A stretch of 64,000 bases of DNA from Castanea sativa (lineage: Eukaryota > Streptophyta > Magnoliopsida > Fagales > Fagaceae). How positions within the stretch are numbered: position 1 is the first letter of the stretch; every line of letters starts with the position of its first letter. The position numbers and the translations under genes are program-made. The stretch is taken from NCBI RefSeq assembly GCF_040712315.1, contig NC_134015.1:19097614-19161613 (forward strand), written 5' to 3'. Positions 34,388 through 45,359 of this stretch are shown piece after piece. The notes below the pieces were generated by a model. The model searched no databases. It saw only the letters and a list, made by a program, of their open reading frames with translations, and had not been told where the DNA came from.

Positions 34388-34920
34388 GGGTGTGTTTGTT
34401 TGGAAGTGAAATAGGGTGGATGGAAAACTTTAGAGAGAAAATGGGAAGAAAAACTTTTTTGGAATGTATTTGATTGGGTGGAGTTCAAGTATTTTATTCC
34501 CGAACTCAACAAAAAGTTTTCTCCCTAAAATGGGGAGAAAACTAAAGGGAGAAAATGGGACTGCTTAATGGACAAAAATGCCCATTAAGCAGCCCCCCCC
34601 CCCTCACCTTTTTATTTTTATTTTAAATTTCCTAAGCTGTCGGTGTGATAGTTGTTTTTTTTTTTTTTTTTCTTTTTGTTTAAGTAGACATGATTTTTTT
34701 TAAAATAAACTAGGTGATTGCTTTTTTTTTTTTGGTCACTTTTTTGTTTTAATTGACCATCATTTTTTAACAAGGGTATATGACTAAATTTATACAAATT
34801 CACTTTTTTCACTCCCCACTTTTCCACTCCCAATCGAACAAAAAGAAAGAAATTAAAATATTTTATATCTTCTCACTTTTCCATCCTTCCACTTTTTCAC
34901 CTCTCCAACCAAATGAATCC
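34388..34920. mobile_element. PIF/Harbinger-like MITE nested in MULE (533 bp)
   Basis: TTA duplications lie at 34385-34387 and 34921-34923. The termini are GGGTGTGTTTGTTTGG and, on the opposite strand, GGATTCATTTGGTTGG. The 3-bp TTA target and G-rich TIR fit PIF/Harbinger Tourist-like elements. The interior has repeated GGGAGAAAATGGG words and a C-run. Confidence 0.6.
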
Positions 34921-35068
34921 TTAGTCTATCCAAATAATAGGGTTGTATATAACAAGATGTTTAGGATTCCAGTTCCAACTCAACTTGACTCGCAAAACCA
35001 CAATAATACAAAGATTTGTAATTTCTTTTTTTAGGGAAACCAAGATCTATAATTGGGTGGGGTAGAAG

Positions 35069-35154
35069 CAAGGGAGTCAATCTCGTACCGGAGGCTGTAT
35101 CGGTTTGACCAGTGGAACGATATATTTCGGTACCGATCAATACCGGTGTATTGC

Positions 35155-35206
<52 letters not shown>

Positions 35207-35589
35207 TATAATAAATATAGAAGCTTACCATAAAACATTACCTCAATTTAGAACAAATTATTCTTGGTTTTAGACTTTAAAATCAATTAAAAGAAAAAAA
35301 AACACAATTTAAAAAATAGAAAGCTTAATTGTTTATTATATACTAAGAAAACAAATAATACTAATAAGTTGATGCAAGTAAGTTACCATTCTGCCCTTAC
35401 AAAAATTCAAAAATTACAAAAGAAAAAAAAAAAAAAAGTTTTTTTTTTTTTTCCTTACCAGCCGATAATGCTTGAAATAGGCCGCTACGGCCGGTATTTA
35501 AACCGATACAAAATGTTGGCATTTCAATACCGATATATGTACCGGTATGGTAAATATCGGCCAATACCAATACGGTATCGACTACCTTG
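35069..35589. mobile_element. hAT-type element with CCGGTA-rich ends, copy 2, nested (521 bp)
   Basis: An 8-bp TSD GGTAGAAG lies at 35061-35068 and 35590-35597. Termini CAAGGGAGTCAA and, on the other strand, CAAGGTAGTCGA match the family of 26976-27565 in the opposite orientation. The sequence reading ATATATCG-T-CC--TGGTCAAACCG near 35100 (complement) is shared with 27510. A (GT)24-scale tract fills 35159-35206. Confidence 0.87.
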
Positions 35590-36400
35590 GGTAGAAGACT
35601 TGCATATGTGTAATGTCCATTACCTAAAAAAATGGGCTCATAATAATCAGTGGATTGTGGTAACTCCCTATTTCACGTCTACAACTAGAGAGAGAAAATT
35701 GCAAATTTTAGAATTCTCTCCAAACTTGAACTCATGTATGATTAGAAATTTTGAGTTTTTTCATTTTATTTTTTATAAATCTGACGTGGCAATATAGTTG
35801 GTAGTTGATGTGGCATAGAAAGTCATTTCTTATTATTCCATTTGGCACATCAAATTTTTCCATCCAAGGGATAATGGCATGGATAAATTGACATGACATT
35901 GAAAATGTTAAAAACCAAATTGATACAATTGAAAGAATATAGACCAAATTGACACTAGTGTAAAGGATAGGGACCAACTATATAATTTACCCTTAATTTA
36001 AACATTGATTTGAATGATGAGATGGATATTGGAAATAAATCTTAACTTAATTTTCTTTAATGACAGTTACGTACATTCTCTAGTACCCCCTCCCAAAAAA
36101 TAAAAAATAAAAAACAGCTCAAACACTTTACTGAAAAATCATAAATTGGCACAATTTTGCTTTTGTGTCATCATATAATTTTGGAATTTGTCTAGTGCCA
36201 AAATAAATGTTTATTAAATATATGTTAAAGATATCAAATTACTTTGTCATCACTTATTATTGACACGGATTAATAAATAAAATCTTTTTAGTACACATAT
36301 TATGTTATAAATTAATTTATATATATATATATATTTTGTCGAAAACTTTCTAGTTATATTTAAAATTGTTTTCATAGTTTTTTTTATACTATTATACATT

Positions 36401-36582
36401 GAGTAATGTTACAACTATAAAATATTTTACAATATTTTTACAAATTGTTGCTGTGGCCAATTTCTTATTGGTTTTTATTTAGGCCCACCACTAACATCAC
36501 ATTTTCATTTATTAATAATCATTCACCACATTAGCAATTTGTAAAAAATTTTGTGAAAAAATTTGCATCACTAACATAACTC
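36401..36582. mobile_element. 182-bp MITE with 9-bp TSD (MULE-type)
   Basis: A perfect TSD TTATACATT lies at 36392-36400 and 36583-36591. Inverted termini are GAGTAATGTTA and GAGTTATGTTAG (opposite strand). Arms ACAAATTGTTG and CAATTTGTAA are complementary. Confidence 0.8.
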
Positions 36583-37125
36583 TTATACATTATACAAAAT
36601 ATAGTATGTATAACGAAAAATATTTAATCATCATAATTCATATCTTCACTTTTATTGGATCTGAAGATTAAATTACTCACTTAGTCATTGTTTTTATCTT
36701 TTTCCAGCTTTCCTTGATTCTTGTTTCTAATATCACTGTCAGGCACCAAGAGGTCTCAATTATTAGTATACCTAGAACCCCTTCCCAAAAAAAAAAAAGA
36801 AAAAGAAAAAAAAAAGAGGTTCAAACTTCAAACACGTTATAACGAAGGATCAACTTTTTTTTTACTAGATGGACCCATGGCAAAGCTTTTCAACAATTTC
36901 TTACAATTTTTTCCTCGCTTCTTACAATTTCAACAATTCTTTTTTTTTTTTTTAGAAATAAATAAAGATACATTTTTTGCCCTTCACACCTTCCCTTTAT
37001 TCTTGCTTGAATGCACTTTGCCTTTCTACCTCATATTTTTAATTTCTTGAGTTATACTTCTCACTATATATATATTTTTATCCCATGCTTGTTCACATTA
37101 CTCAATAGAAATTACTATATAATAA

Positions 37126-37276
37126 GGGGGTGTTTGAGAGCATAGTTTGAGTTATGTTATTTGAGTGTTTTTTATATACGAGTGGGTGTATGAAAAAGTG
37201 TGTGAAAAAGTGTGTAATATTGTTTAAAATGTGTAAAAATGTGTTTAAACTTTAAATTAGTTTGCCAAACATCCCC
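37126..37276. mobile_element. 151-bp Tourist-like MITE (PIF/Harbinger type)
   Basis: TAA target duplications lie at 37123-37125 and 37277-37279. TIR is GGGGGTGTTTG at the left, CAAACATCCCC at the right. Interior TGTGTGAAAAAGTGTG repeats. Confidence 0.8.
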
Positions 37277-37475
37277 TAAATATCTTACTTTTTTTTAATC
37301 TAACTTCTTCTATCTAGCACCCGTACAACTTTTGTTTTTTTCAATCCTTTCACACCTTCCCTTTATTCTTGCTTGCTGCAACTGTGATGCGAAAAGCTCT
37401 GCTATTTTGTCACTCCAATTACTTCTTTAATATTGTAATGGAGTGCACTTTTGGTGAATTGTGATCCTTTCCAAC

Positions 37476-37706
37476 TTAGACAAATCTACCCCCAAAAGTT
37501 ACTTCGATTCTAGAGGATGTTGTTTTGATTCGTGAAAGTTTCCATAATATTTCTTTTATTAGTGTACCATTGCAATGTAATATAGCTGCTCTAGCTCTTG
37601 CTAGTGTTGCATAAAGAATGAAAAGATTATTATTTGGCTTGATGAATGCCCATCTTTTCTCTTTTGCCATTGTACAATTTTTTTTTTTTTTTTGAGAATC
37701 TCTCAT
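37476..37706 (-). other. Open frame of unknown status in intergenic DNA
   Basis: A 76-codon minus-strand frame that includes a Lys-rich start over a poly-T run. The part LYATLARARAAILHCNGTLIKEILWKLSRI resembles a reverse-transcriptase-linked RNase H segment only vaguely. Probably chance or an old retroelement scrap. Confidence 0.2.
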
Positions 37707-38274
37707 TCTACAACTTGATTATAAATAAATACATCAACTATTGTTTCTTAGTCCCAAAAAGAAGTTTGTTTAATAATACTTCATTTGGACGTCTATTTTA
37801 AAATGAAAGTCTTTGAAGCAAGATAAAAGAGTCTAGAATATTATGGCTACATAGTTTTTCCTCCACAAATACTTGACATGGGATGGGGCAACCTTTACCT
37901 CTTAAATTATTTATTTTGGTAATTCTAAGCAATAAAAAAAAATCTACATGAATTTCAGTTAGTTTAATGATTCTTTAAAAAAAAAAAAAATTATGCCGAA
38001 TAAAAGATTTGGATATAAATCTAAATTCTGTTTACATCAAAAATTTATTAATATCTTGACCTATTGATAAAAACAATCCTCATGGACAACATTGATCCAA
38101 ATCTACTGTATCTTAAAAAAGGTTGGTGCCATAGCTATGCACAAGAAAAGTACTTAAGCATGTAAGAAAGACCAGAGTTCTTGTGGTGGCTCATATTGAT
38201 TGGTGACTAGTGTAATCCTATTGGATTGGGTGGAGTCTTCAAGCAGGGAACTTTAGGATTTGGATAATTTGAGC

Positions 38275-38800
38275 TAAAGCCTATATGTTTTATGCGAGGA
38301 TTACGCAAGGTTCTGTTACTTCATAGAACATTTTGATTTTCAAAAGATTAGCATTCTATTCTACGCATAGAATAAAGAAGAAAAAGCCTAGCAAATGATT
38401 AAAAGTACATTGTTCTAATCCATGGAGTGGAGCCTCTGTGCTCTGAGACAAAGCCTATATGTTTTATGCGAGGATTGCGCAAGGTTCTGTTACTTCATAG
38501 AACATTTTGATTTTCAAAAGATTAGCATTCTATTCTACGCATAGAATAAAGAAGAAAAAGCCTAGCAAATGATTAAAAGTACATTGTTCTAATCCATGGA
38601 GTGGAGCCTCTGTGCTCTGAGACAAAGCCTATATGTTTTATGCGAGGATTGCGCAAGGTTCTGTTACTTCATAGAACATTTTGATTTTCAAAAGATTAGC
38701 ATTCTATTCTACGCATAGAATAAAGAAGAAAAAGCCTAGCAAATGATTAAAAGTACATTGTTCTAATCCATGGAGTGGAGCCTCTGTGCTCTGAGACATT
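38275..38800. repeat. 174-bp tandem repeat, three copies
   Basis: CCTATATGTTTTATGCGAGG recurs at about 38280, 38454 and 38628, a constant 174-bp period. The unit contains CATAGAACATTTTGATTTTC, a TTCTACGCATAGAA palindrome and GGAGTGGAGCCTCTGTGCTC. Copies are nearly identical. A single diverged copy sits at 53047-53225. Confidence 0.92.
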
Positions 38801-38814
38801 TACGATTTTCACAC

Positions 38815-39012
38815 ACCGTGTTTGTTTGGTTAGCTTATTTTTTGCTAATTTATTTTATTATTTAATTTATTTTGTTACTATTTATAATTTTCATTGTACT
38901 TTTTGATACATTCATGAGTCATTGTACTATTTTAACTAAAATTTATATTTATTTATAATACTTTCAGAAAAAAAAAAATTAAATTCAACAAAATAAGTAG
39001 ATCCAAACACAC
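38815..39012. mobile_element. MITE inserted in dispersed repeat R (about 200 bp)
   Basis: The insertion begins near GTGTTTGTTTGGTTAGC and ends near CCAAACACACCC. The flanks TTTACGATTTT and CATTATCTATGCTAAAGATA are contiguous, without this insert, at 53228-53260. A related element in inverted orientation seems present at about 39745-39930. The exact target duplication was not resolved. Confidence 0.65.
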
Positions 39013-39366
39013 CCATTATCTATGCTAAAGATACTGAGGTGGGCTAGTCTGGGTGTTGACGTTAAGGAACATCTAGATCTTTTGTGGATGACTGCTGAGT
39101 CATCATCAAATATCTTATCCTTATCATTTCTAAAAAGTTAGTATTCTAGATATAAAAAAAAAAAGAAAAAGAAAAAAGAAAAAGTAATAATAAAACATAA
39201 AAAGAAAAAGTACACGAGCATGTAGTCCGTGGAATTTGAGTAATTATAAGATATTATCATATCCTTCCCCACAACTATTCTATGTGAAGAATTTTCAAGA
39301 CACTTAGCATATAGGTTTTAGTGAATTTTCACTTTTGGCATAGTTTATATAGAGCTTATGCCAACA

Positions 39367-39553
39367 AGAGAAATGCTAACGAATGCTCTTAGGGTATTAT
39401 TTAATAATCTATTTAAAGAAAGTTCTTATGGGGAAAGAAAGAAAAACAATTAATTTTTTGACAACTTTTTTCATTTCCCATAAAAGTGATGTCAAAATTT
39501 TCCTAAAATGGATTGTTAACCAATACCCTAAGGGTATTCGTTAGCATGATCCT
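39367..39553. mobile_element. MITE related to 55617-55823
   Basis: Inverted ends are GAGAAATGCTAACGAATGCT and, on the opposite strand, ATCATGCTAACGAATACCC, matching the family with a clear 9-bp TSD at 55617. Here the flanking duplication is degenerate (TGCCAACAA and TATTAACAA). Confidence 0.6.
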
Positions 39554-40484
39554 ATTAACAATTATTCCCAAAATTCTTAGGATTTCGTGCCCATGTTCAA
39601 GGAAAGTGGGTTGAATGCAGCATGGATCTCGGCCTTATGTCTCGAGGATTGCGCTTTCCAACTCGAGGACAATCACCCTTTTTTACTCCCTCCATAATTA
39701 AAGATCTGTTTTTTTTTTTTTTTTTTTTGCAAGTAATTAAAGATTTGTTTGGAATCTATTTATTTTGTTAAAAGTACTATAAATAAAAGTAAAAATTAGC
39801 TAAAATAGTACAGTAAAACTTATAGATAAATAGTACTAAAAAGTATAGTAAGACCTATAAAAAGTAGCAAAAATTAGTTAAATAGTAAAATAAATTAACT
39901 TTTTAATTTGAAGCCAAATGAACACTAAGTATACGAGATCTTTTGGACAAATAATAGGAGTCGAACTTTATCTATTAGTTGCCTCCTATTCCAAGGTTAT
40001 TCGTCCATTCGACTTGGACAAGCTTCCGAATACCAACCAATAGACACCCCATTTTGCAATTGGATATCAATGAAGGATAAAAATCATCATTTAAGTCATT
40101 TGAAGGGCAAGAAATTTATTCCTAAATATATAAAATTGAGTTTGAATTCTATAAAGATTCCATATAAATCTCATATATTTACACACTACTTTAAAATCGT
40201 ACCATATAAGTTTTAAAGGGTTTGCCACTTTGCCTATGAGCTATGCGCAAGAAAAGAACTTGAACATGTGAGAAAGCAAAACATCGTATTTTACCATATA
40301 AGTTTTAAAGGGTTAGCCACTTTGCCTATGCACTATGCGCAGGAAAAGAACTTGAACATGTGAGAAAGCAAAACATCGTACTTTGTAGTGTTGATCTATT
40401 GGATTGGGTGGAGCCTCCAAAGAGGGACCTTTAAGATTTATATAAATTGTGCTAAAGACATTGTGCTTATGCAAGGATTGCGCA

Positions 40485-41220
40485 CAGGGACGAAGCTATT
40501 GTTGGACCTGGGGGGGCAGTCGCCCCCCCTAGATTTTTAAATTTTTTTTTTTACTATATATGTAATCTATTATTTTTAGCAATCTGTTTCAATAAAATTG
40601 CTATTTGCCCCCTCAACAATATTATTGATATTTTTAAAAGCTATAAATATTAACTCAACAAAAAAAATTAAGCCTAGACATCTGCCCAAAACAAATAAAC
40701 ACAACCAAAAAAAAAAAAAAAAAAAAAAAATTCTAACTAGAAGGGGATTTCTAAGCCAACTTAAGGCAAGACACAATATATAATAAAAGGGAAAAACAGG
40801 GGATTTCTAAGCTACTACCAAAAAAAAAAAAAACCTAAAACCTAACTTACGGCAGAAGACCTCAAAGCGAGGACTTGGGCGGCGGCACTGCGGCAAAAGC
40901 AAAGGCGAACGGTGCACCATGCGACATCATCGGCCACCACTAGTCCACCACGGCAATCGCACGCCCAAAGGCCCCAAACCCGGTAACATTTTATCCCTCT
41001 CTCATATCTGAATCTCTAATGCTTGGTTAGTTGGTTGATTAACTTAGATTTAATCATATGTGTTGACAGTGTTGTGAAGAAAATTGAAAGAGAAGCAGAG
41101 CTGAGAGACTCATCCGAAAATAGAAGAAGAGACTAGAAAAAATGGGTCAAAGAGAGAGAGGTAGACTCTGACTTGAGTCCATCTTTGATCCTTCTCTTTC
41201 AATCTTTAATAAGGCCAAAG

Positions 41221-41286
<66 letters not shown>

Positions 41287-41879
41287 TTTTATAATAAATG
41301 GTGGTCAGGTGGTGTCTCGTCTCTAGTCTAGTGATTAACAACTGTAAACTATGTAAAACAACACAATGCCGTTCTGTGCACTTTAGTGTAGATTTGTAGT
41401 TTTGTTTGGTAGTGTTGTTGTCTATTAGTGTCTTTTGAAATTATTTTTTTTTTCAGGTAAATAAGAGATTATTTACCACTTTAAAATTTGTTGGTTATTT
41501 GTTGACTACTTGTGTGCATGGTATTTATTTATTGTGTGAAATGATTAGAGATTATTGACCATATAATAACATGATAATTTCAAATTATATTTTATTTGTA
41601 AATTATGAAAAAATTCACTACCATGTTTGATTTTTTCAAAAGAAAAACTTCAAATGATTTAGAAGCTAATAATAGTGGTACAACATTACCAACTACTAAT
41701 ATTGAGGAAAATTTAATGTCTTATTTTCATAAATAATTGCATTGTAACATCTTAAAAAACAATAATTTTGTGTATTTTTCTTTGTTGATGGTTTATAAAA
41801 TGAATATTTATTTAGAGTTTCAATTTTCTTTTGTTTATACTTTTGCCCCCCTTAACTTCAAGTCCTAGCTCCGTCCCTG
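40485..41879. mobile_element. hAT element with transposase N-terminal remnant (1395 bp)
   Basis: A perfect 8-bp TSD ATTGCGCA lies at 40477-40484 and 41880-41887. Termini are CAGGGACGAAGC and, on the opposite strand, CAGGGACGGAGC, each leading into a G-run followed by CA, the classic look of plant hAT ends. The interior has an AT tract and one short open frame that resembles the start of a transposase. Confidence 0.9.
41605..41736 (+). pseudogene. Remnant of hAT (TTF/ZMYM-type) transposase N-terminus
   Basis: A 43-codon frame MKKFTTMFDFFKRKTSND ending in LMSYFHK and TAA. The -FFKRK- start followed by a Ser/Asn/Thr-rich stretch is typical of the beginning of plant TTF-type zinc finger/hAT dimerisation proteins, which are domesticated or active hAT transposases. 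The rest of the protein is absent: the element ends 143 bp later. It sits inside an element with perfect hAT ends, which supports the reading. It is too short to be functional, and the family call rests on a short motif. Confidence 0.5.
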
Positions 41880-42418
41880 ATTGCGCATAGATGCAGAGGC
41901 TAGCTGCTGACATCATAGAACATTTTGATCTTTTGATTTTCAAGAAGGTAAGGTTTTGCTGCATATAGGATTATGTGGCAGCAAAAGATTATGTGCATAC
42001 TAGTATGTAGAAAAACATTTCCCTTCTTGAAAATCAAAAGATCAAAATGCTCTATGACGTCAGTAGCTAGCCTCTACAACTATACGCAATCCTTGCATAA
42101 GTACAATGTCTTTAGCACAATTTATCTAAATCTTAAAGGTCTCTCTTTAGGGGCTCCACCCAATCCAATAGATCAACACTACGAAGCACAATGTTTTGCT
42201 TTCTCACCTGCTCAAGTTCCTTTCTTGCGCATAGTGCAAAGGCAAAGTGGCAACTTAGGCTAGGGATATGCTAAATACTAAATTTTAGCATTTTAGCACA
42301 CCCAATACTAAAATATATGTTCCATTGAATGTGCAAAATGCTTCATATTTTCAGTGTTAATTACAATGCAATGCTACTAGTAGGCTTTTGTTACGTAAAA
42401 TTAGCATTTGGCGGATTA

Positions 42419-43213
42419 GAGCACTTTACACCCTCCAGTTTCTATTTTACAACCTAAGTCACCAAAAACTCACTCCATCCAAGTTTGTAAACTTAAAAAA
42501 ATTTGCAACTTATGAATAGTAAGGTTGCATATATGCAACCTTAGAGTACTAGCATCTGGGGATGCCAAAAAAAAAAAAAAAAAAATTTGCATCCTCAAAT
42601 ATTACTTTATCTATTTTATCAACTCATTTTATAACTTATGCTACATCCCAATTTTTATTTTTACATACAACCCAATAAAATAATATAAACTATCTAATAA
42701 AATAATAAAAAATATTCTTCTCTCACTTTTTCCTCCCACTACCTTTTTCTCTTCACACACAACCACTATATTAATTTTTTTTTTTACAACCTGTGAATAG
42801 TAAGGTTGCATATATGCAACCTATATATGCAACCTTACTATTCATAGGTTGCAAATTTTTTTTAATATACAAATCTGGATGGAGTGGATTTTTGTTGTTT
42901 TGGATTGTAAAATAGCAACTGTGGAGGTGTATATAACCCCAATGCTAGTGCTCTTACTGTTCATAGTTTGTAAAAAAAAAAAAATTATTTTAATATGTGG
43001 TTGTGTGTGAAGAAAAAAAGTGAATGGGGAAATAAGAGAGAGTATAATACTTTTTATTATTTTATTAGGTAGTTTATATTGTTTTATTGGATTGTATGTA
43101 AAAATAAAAACTAGGATGTAAGGTGAGTTGTAAAATGGGTTAGTAAAATAGATAAAATAGTGTTTGAGGATGCAAAATAAGTTTTTTTTTTTTTTGGTAT
43201 TCCTGAATGCTAA
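42419..43213. mobile_element. Two interleaved palindromic MITEs
   Basis: Element X: left arm from 42419 (GAGCACTTTACACC), right arm ending 42953 (GCTAGTGCTC), TTA on both sides. Element Y: left arm 42547 (GAGTACTAGCATCTGGGG) to about 42820, right arm about 42955-43213 (ending GAATGCTAACGCTC). The order is X-left, Y-left, X-right, Y-right. A perfect GCATATATGC palindrome with flanking AAGGTTGCATATATGCAACC recurs at 42521 and 42801. Confidence 0.6.
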
Positions 43214-43447
43214 CGCTCATATACAACCAATACTAGTGCTCAAAGGATCAAAAAGTACATATTGTTCTAATCCATGGAGTGTAGCCTCCGTGTCTGAGAT
43301 ATTTCATTGCACTGAGGTTTGAGTGGAAGGGAAAATAAAGAGAAAAGAGTAAGGGAAGGGAATGAGAAAATAACTGGGAAAGAACATATTCTCCATATGT
43401 ATTTGGAAGTGGATTGTGTCATACAATTATCAACTCATGTGAATTTT

Positions 43448-43605
43448 TTTTTAGATACAAAATAGAATTCTACTCTAGCCTAATCTAAGTGTATATGTGT
43501 ATGAAACTCTCTCTTAGAAACTTGAACTCTGACTCTTGCTCCCCACACCCTATAAGTACTTATATTTGTGGAGTAACTATCATATCAAGGGTGTGCGGTG
43601 GTCAT
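43448..43605 (-). mobile_element. SINE family 2, complete copy (158 bp)
   Basis: A 14-bp perfect target duplication CTCATGTGAATTTT lies at 43434-43447 and 43606-43619. Minus-strand head GACCACCGCACACCCTTGAT, body GTTACTCCACAAATATAAG, B-box-like GAGTTCAAG, and tail ATACACTTAGATTAGGCTAG, followed by a short A-run. This is the best-bounded member of the family. Confidence 0.8.
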
Positions 43606-43619
43606 CTCATGTGAATTTT

Positions 43620-44465
43620 GACAAATCTATCATTGTATATTACATTTTCTTCTTATATTTACCATACTTGCAAAGTTTTAAAGAAATCAAAGATCAATAG
43701 TTATGTCATTAATCAAATATTTAAATTTCAAATTTTTGTGGTCTAAAATTATACATAAAAATAAACTTATAGATAAAATAATAAATAATATTCAATTGGC
43801 ATGAAATTTAACATGCATGTTAACAACATAAAGAACATGCAATGCGACAGTTAAATTTTTAAAATATGTATACATATTAATTTTTTTAATGAGAGTTGTA
43901 GTCATTGACTACAGCTAAGTTTGTAGACAAATTTTGTCTATACTTTTATACCACAAAAAAAAAAAAATTAAGATAAAAAAAAAAAGAGTTAAACTAGAAA
44001 GTATTTAAAATCATTATCTGGCGCTGTTCATGGAGTCAACGGAGATCTATTGTAGACTTGTAATATTATAAGATGGACCAAACTTTTTGTTATTTTTTAT
44101 TTTTTATTCTTTACTTTTTGGTTCAAACAATGTACTTCAATGAGAAAAATTATTAAGTCTTTTTGAAGTCTTTTTTTTTTTTTTTTTTGAGGAACAATCC
44201 AACTCGGGGTTTAGTGTTATTGTTGTTCTTTCCATATTAATATTAATGATAGATCTTATTATAAATAGGTCGTTTTGAATATTTACTATTATAAATTTCT
44301 TTTAAAATCTTCCATTTTTTTTTTTTGGTATTAAAAGTATTTAGTTTTTTTTTTAACAGTATTTCGAGATTTACTAATATTTACTCCTAAGTGATAAGTA
44401 CGGATTCCTTCTAAAAAAAGTGATAAGTACGGAAAAAGAACACCATTCTGCTTCTCAATTATGGC
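43620..44465. other. Upstream region of the SEO gene
   Basis: AT-rich with poly-T runs near 44171 and 44318. The word AAGTGATAAGTACGG is duplicated (about 44387 and 44418). No other element is recognised. Confidence 0.45.
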
Positions 44466-44473
44466 TATATAAA
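44466..44473 (+). promoter_or_regulatory. TATA box of the SEO gene
   Basis: TATATAAA lies 110 bp before the start codon, leaving an 80-bp-scale 5' UTR. The context ATGGCTATATAAAGGGACGT aligns with ATGGCCTATAAATGGACGT before the second SEO copy. Confidence 0.65.
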
Positions 44474-44582
44474 GGGACGTGGCCGGCAGACTGCAACAAT
44501 ATAAACTACTCTCGTCTTCCCCCAAACTTGTGCCTTTAACCAAAGAGCTTCTAACAGTCATCTTTGTTTTGTGTAACAAAAC

Positions 44583-45313
44583 ATGGCCGGCGACAATACT
44601 GGTGGCCTGATCTTGCCGGCCGACCTGAACTTGCCGGCCGGAATCTCTGGCCAAATTAATTCAACCAATGCCGAAGAAAAGTGGAATGTTGAATCTCTTT
44701 TCTCTGCCGTCGAGAACATCCTTCACCGTACCACCAGGACTGCTGATGCTCTTTTCCTGGTATATATTACCATTTTTTTTTTTTTTTGTTTGAAGTAAAC
44801 ACACCTAATCTTGAATAATATATGTATATGGGTTTTAAAGAAAAGATAAAATATTCACGGTTTTAGCAAAAAGTTTGCAAATTGTTTTTTGTTACGTAAT
44901 AAGTGTTATTTATAATTTTATATATTATAATAAAATAATTATAGTTTTTTTTTCTATCATTGGTGTAAGATTAATTTGTATCACTAACATTGCTGAAAGC
45001 ATGACAACAGGGGCCTCTTTTCCTTTGAGAACAGAACTATATGCATGAGATGCAGTTAATTTTTTAGTTTTAACTGAGCCAAGCATCTTCTATATAAAAT
45101 AAAATAAAAATAAAATAAAAAACTGAGCCAGGCAGATATGTTTTTTAAATTTATACCACTATCAAGTTAACACCCCGCCTGTTTTTAATTACCCGTCATT
45201 CACAGAAGGGTACTGATAGCCAAGGAACAAAAATGAAACTCTTGGAGGAGGAGAGCCCACAAGAAAGCTTTATTTCACTCCAGTCTGCCTTCAAGCATAT
45301 TTCCTATGAGGTA

Positions 45314-45359
<46 letters not shown>

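Larger units (their letters stand above)
33981..35992. mobile_element. MULE-type transposon with two nested insertions (2012 bp)
   Basis: A perfect 9-bp TSD TTAATTTAA lies at 33972-33980 and 35993-36001. TIRs run about 260 bp, starting GGGTAAATTATATAGTTGGT at the left, with the exact complement-type sequence ACCAACTATATAATTTACCC at the right end. Inside lie a 3-bp-TSD MITE (34388-34920) and a hAT (35069-35589). Without them the element is about 950 bp. No transposase is visible. Confidence 0.88.
40201..42262. repeat. Large imperfect palindrome of repeat R, with 92-bp tandem duplication
   Basis: The left arm (40201-40484 plus 41888-41966) is the inverse of the right arm (about 41990-42262). 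GCTATGCGCAAGAAAAGAAC, ACATCGTA, GTTGATCTATTGGATTGGGT and CATAGAACATTTTGATC appear on the other strand at the right. The left arm starts with a 92-bp tandem duplication (40201-40292 and 40293-40384). A hAT element splits the left arm. Confidence 0.75.

Noticed and set aside
38275..38800. CRISPR-like array
   Set aside because: The 174-bp units abut with no variable spacers, and the genome is a plant.
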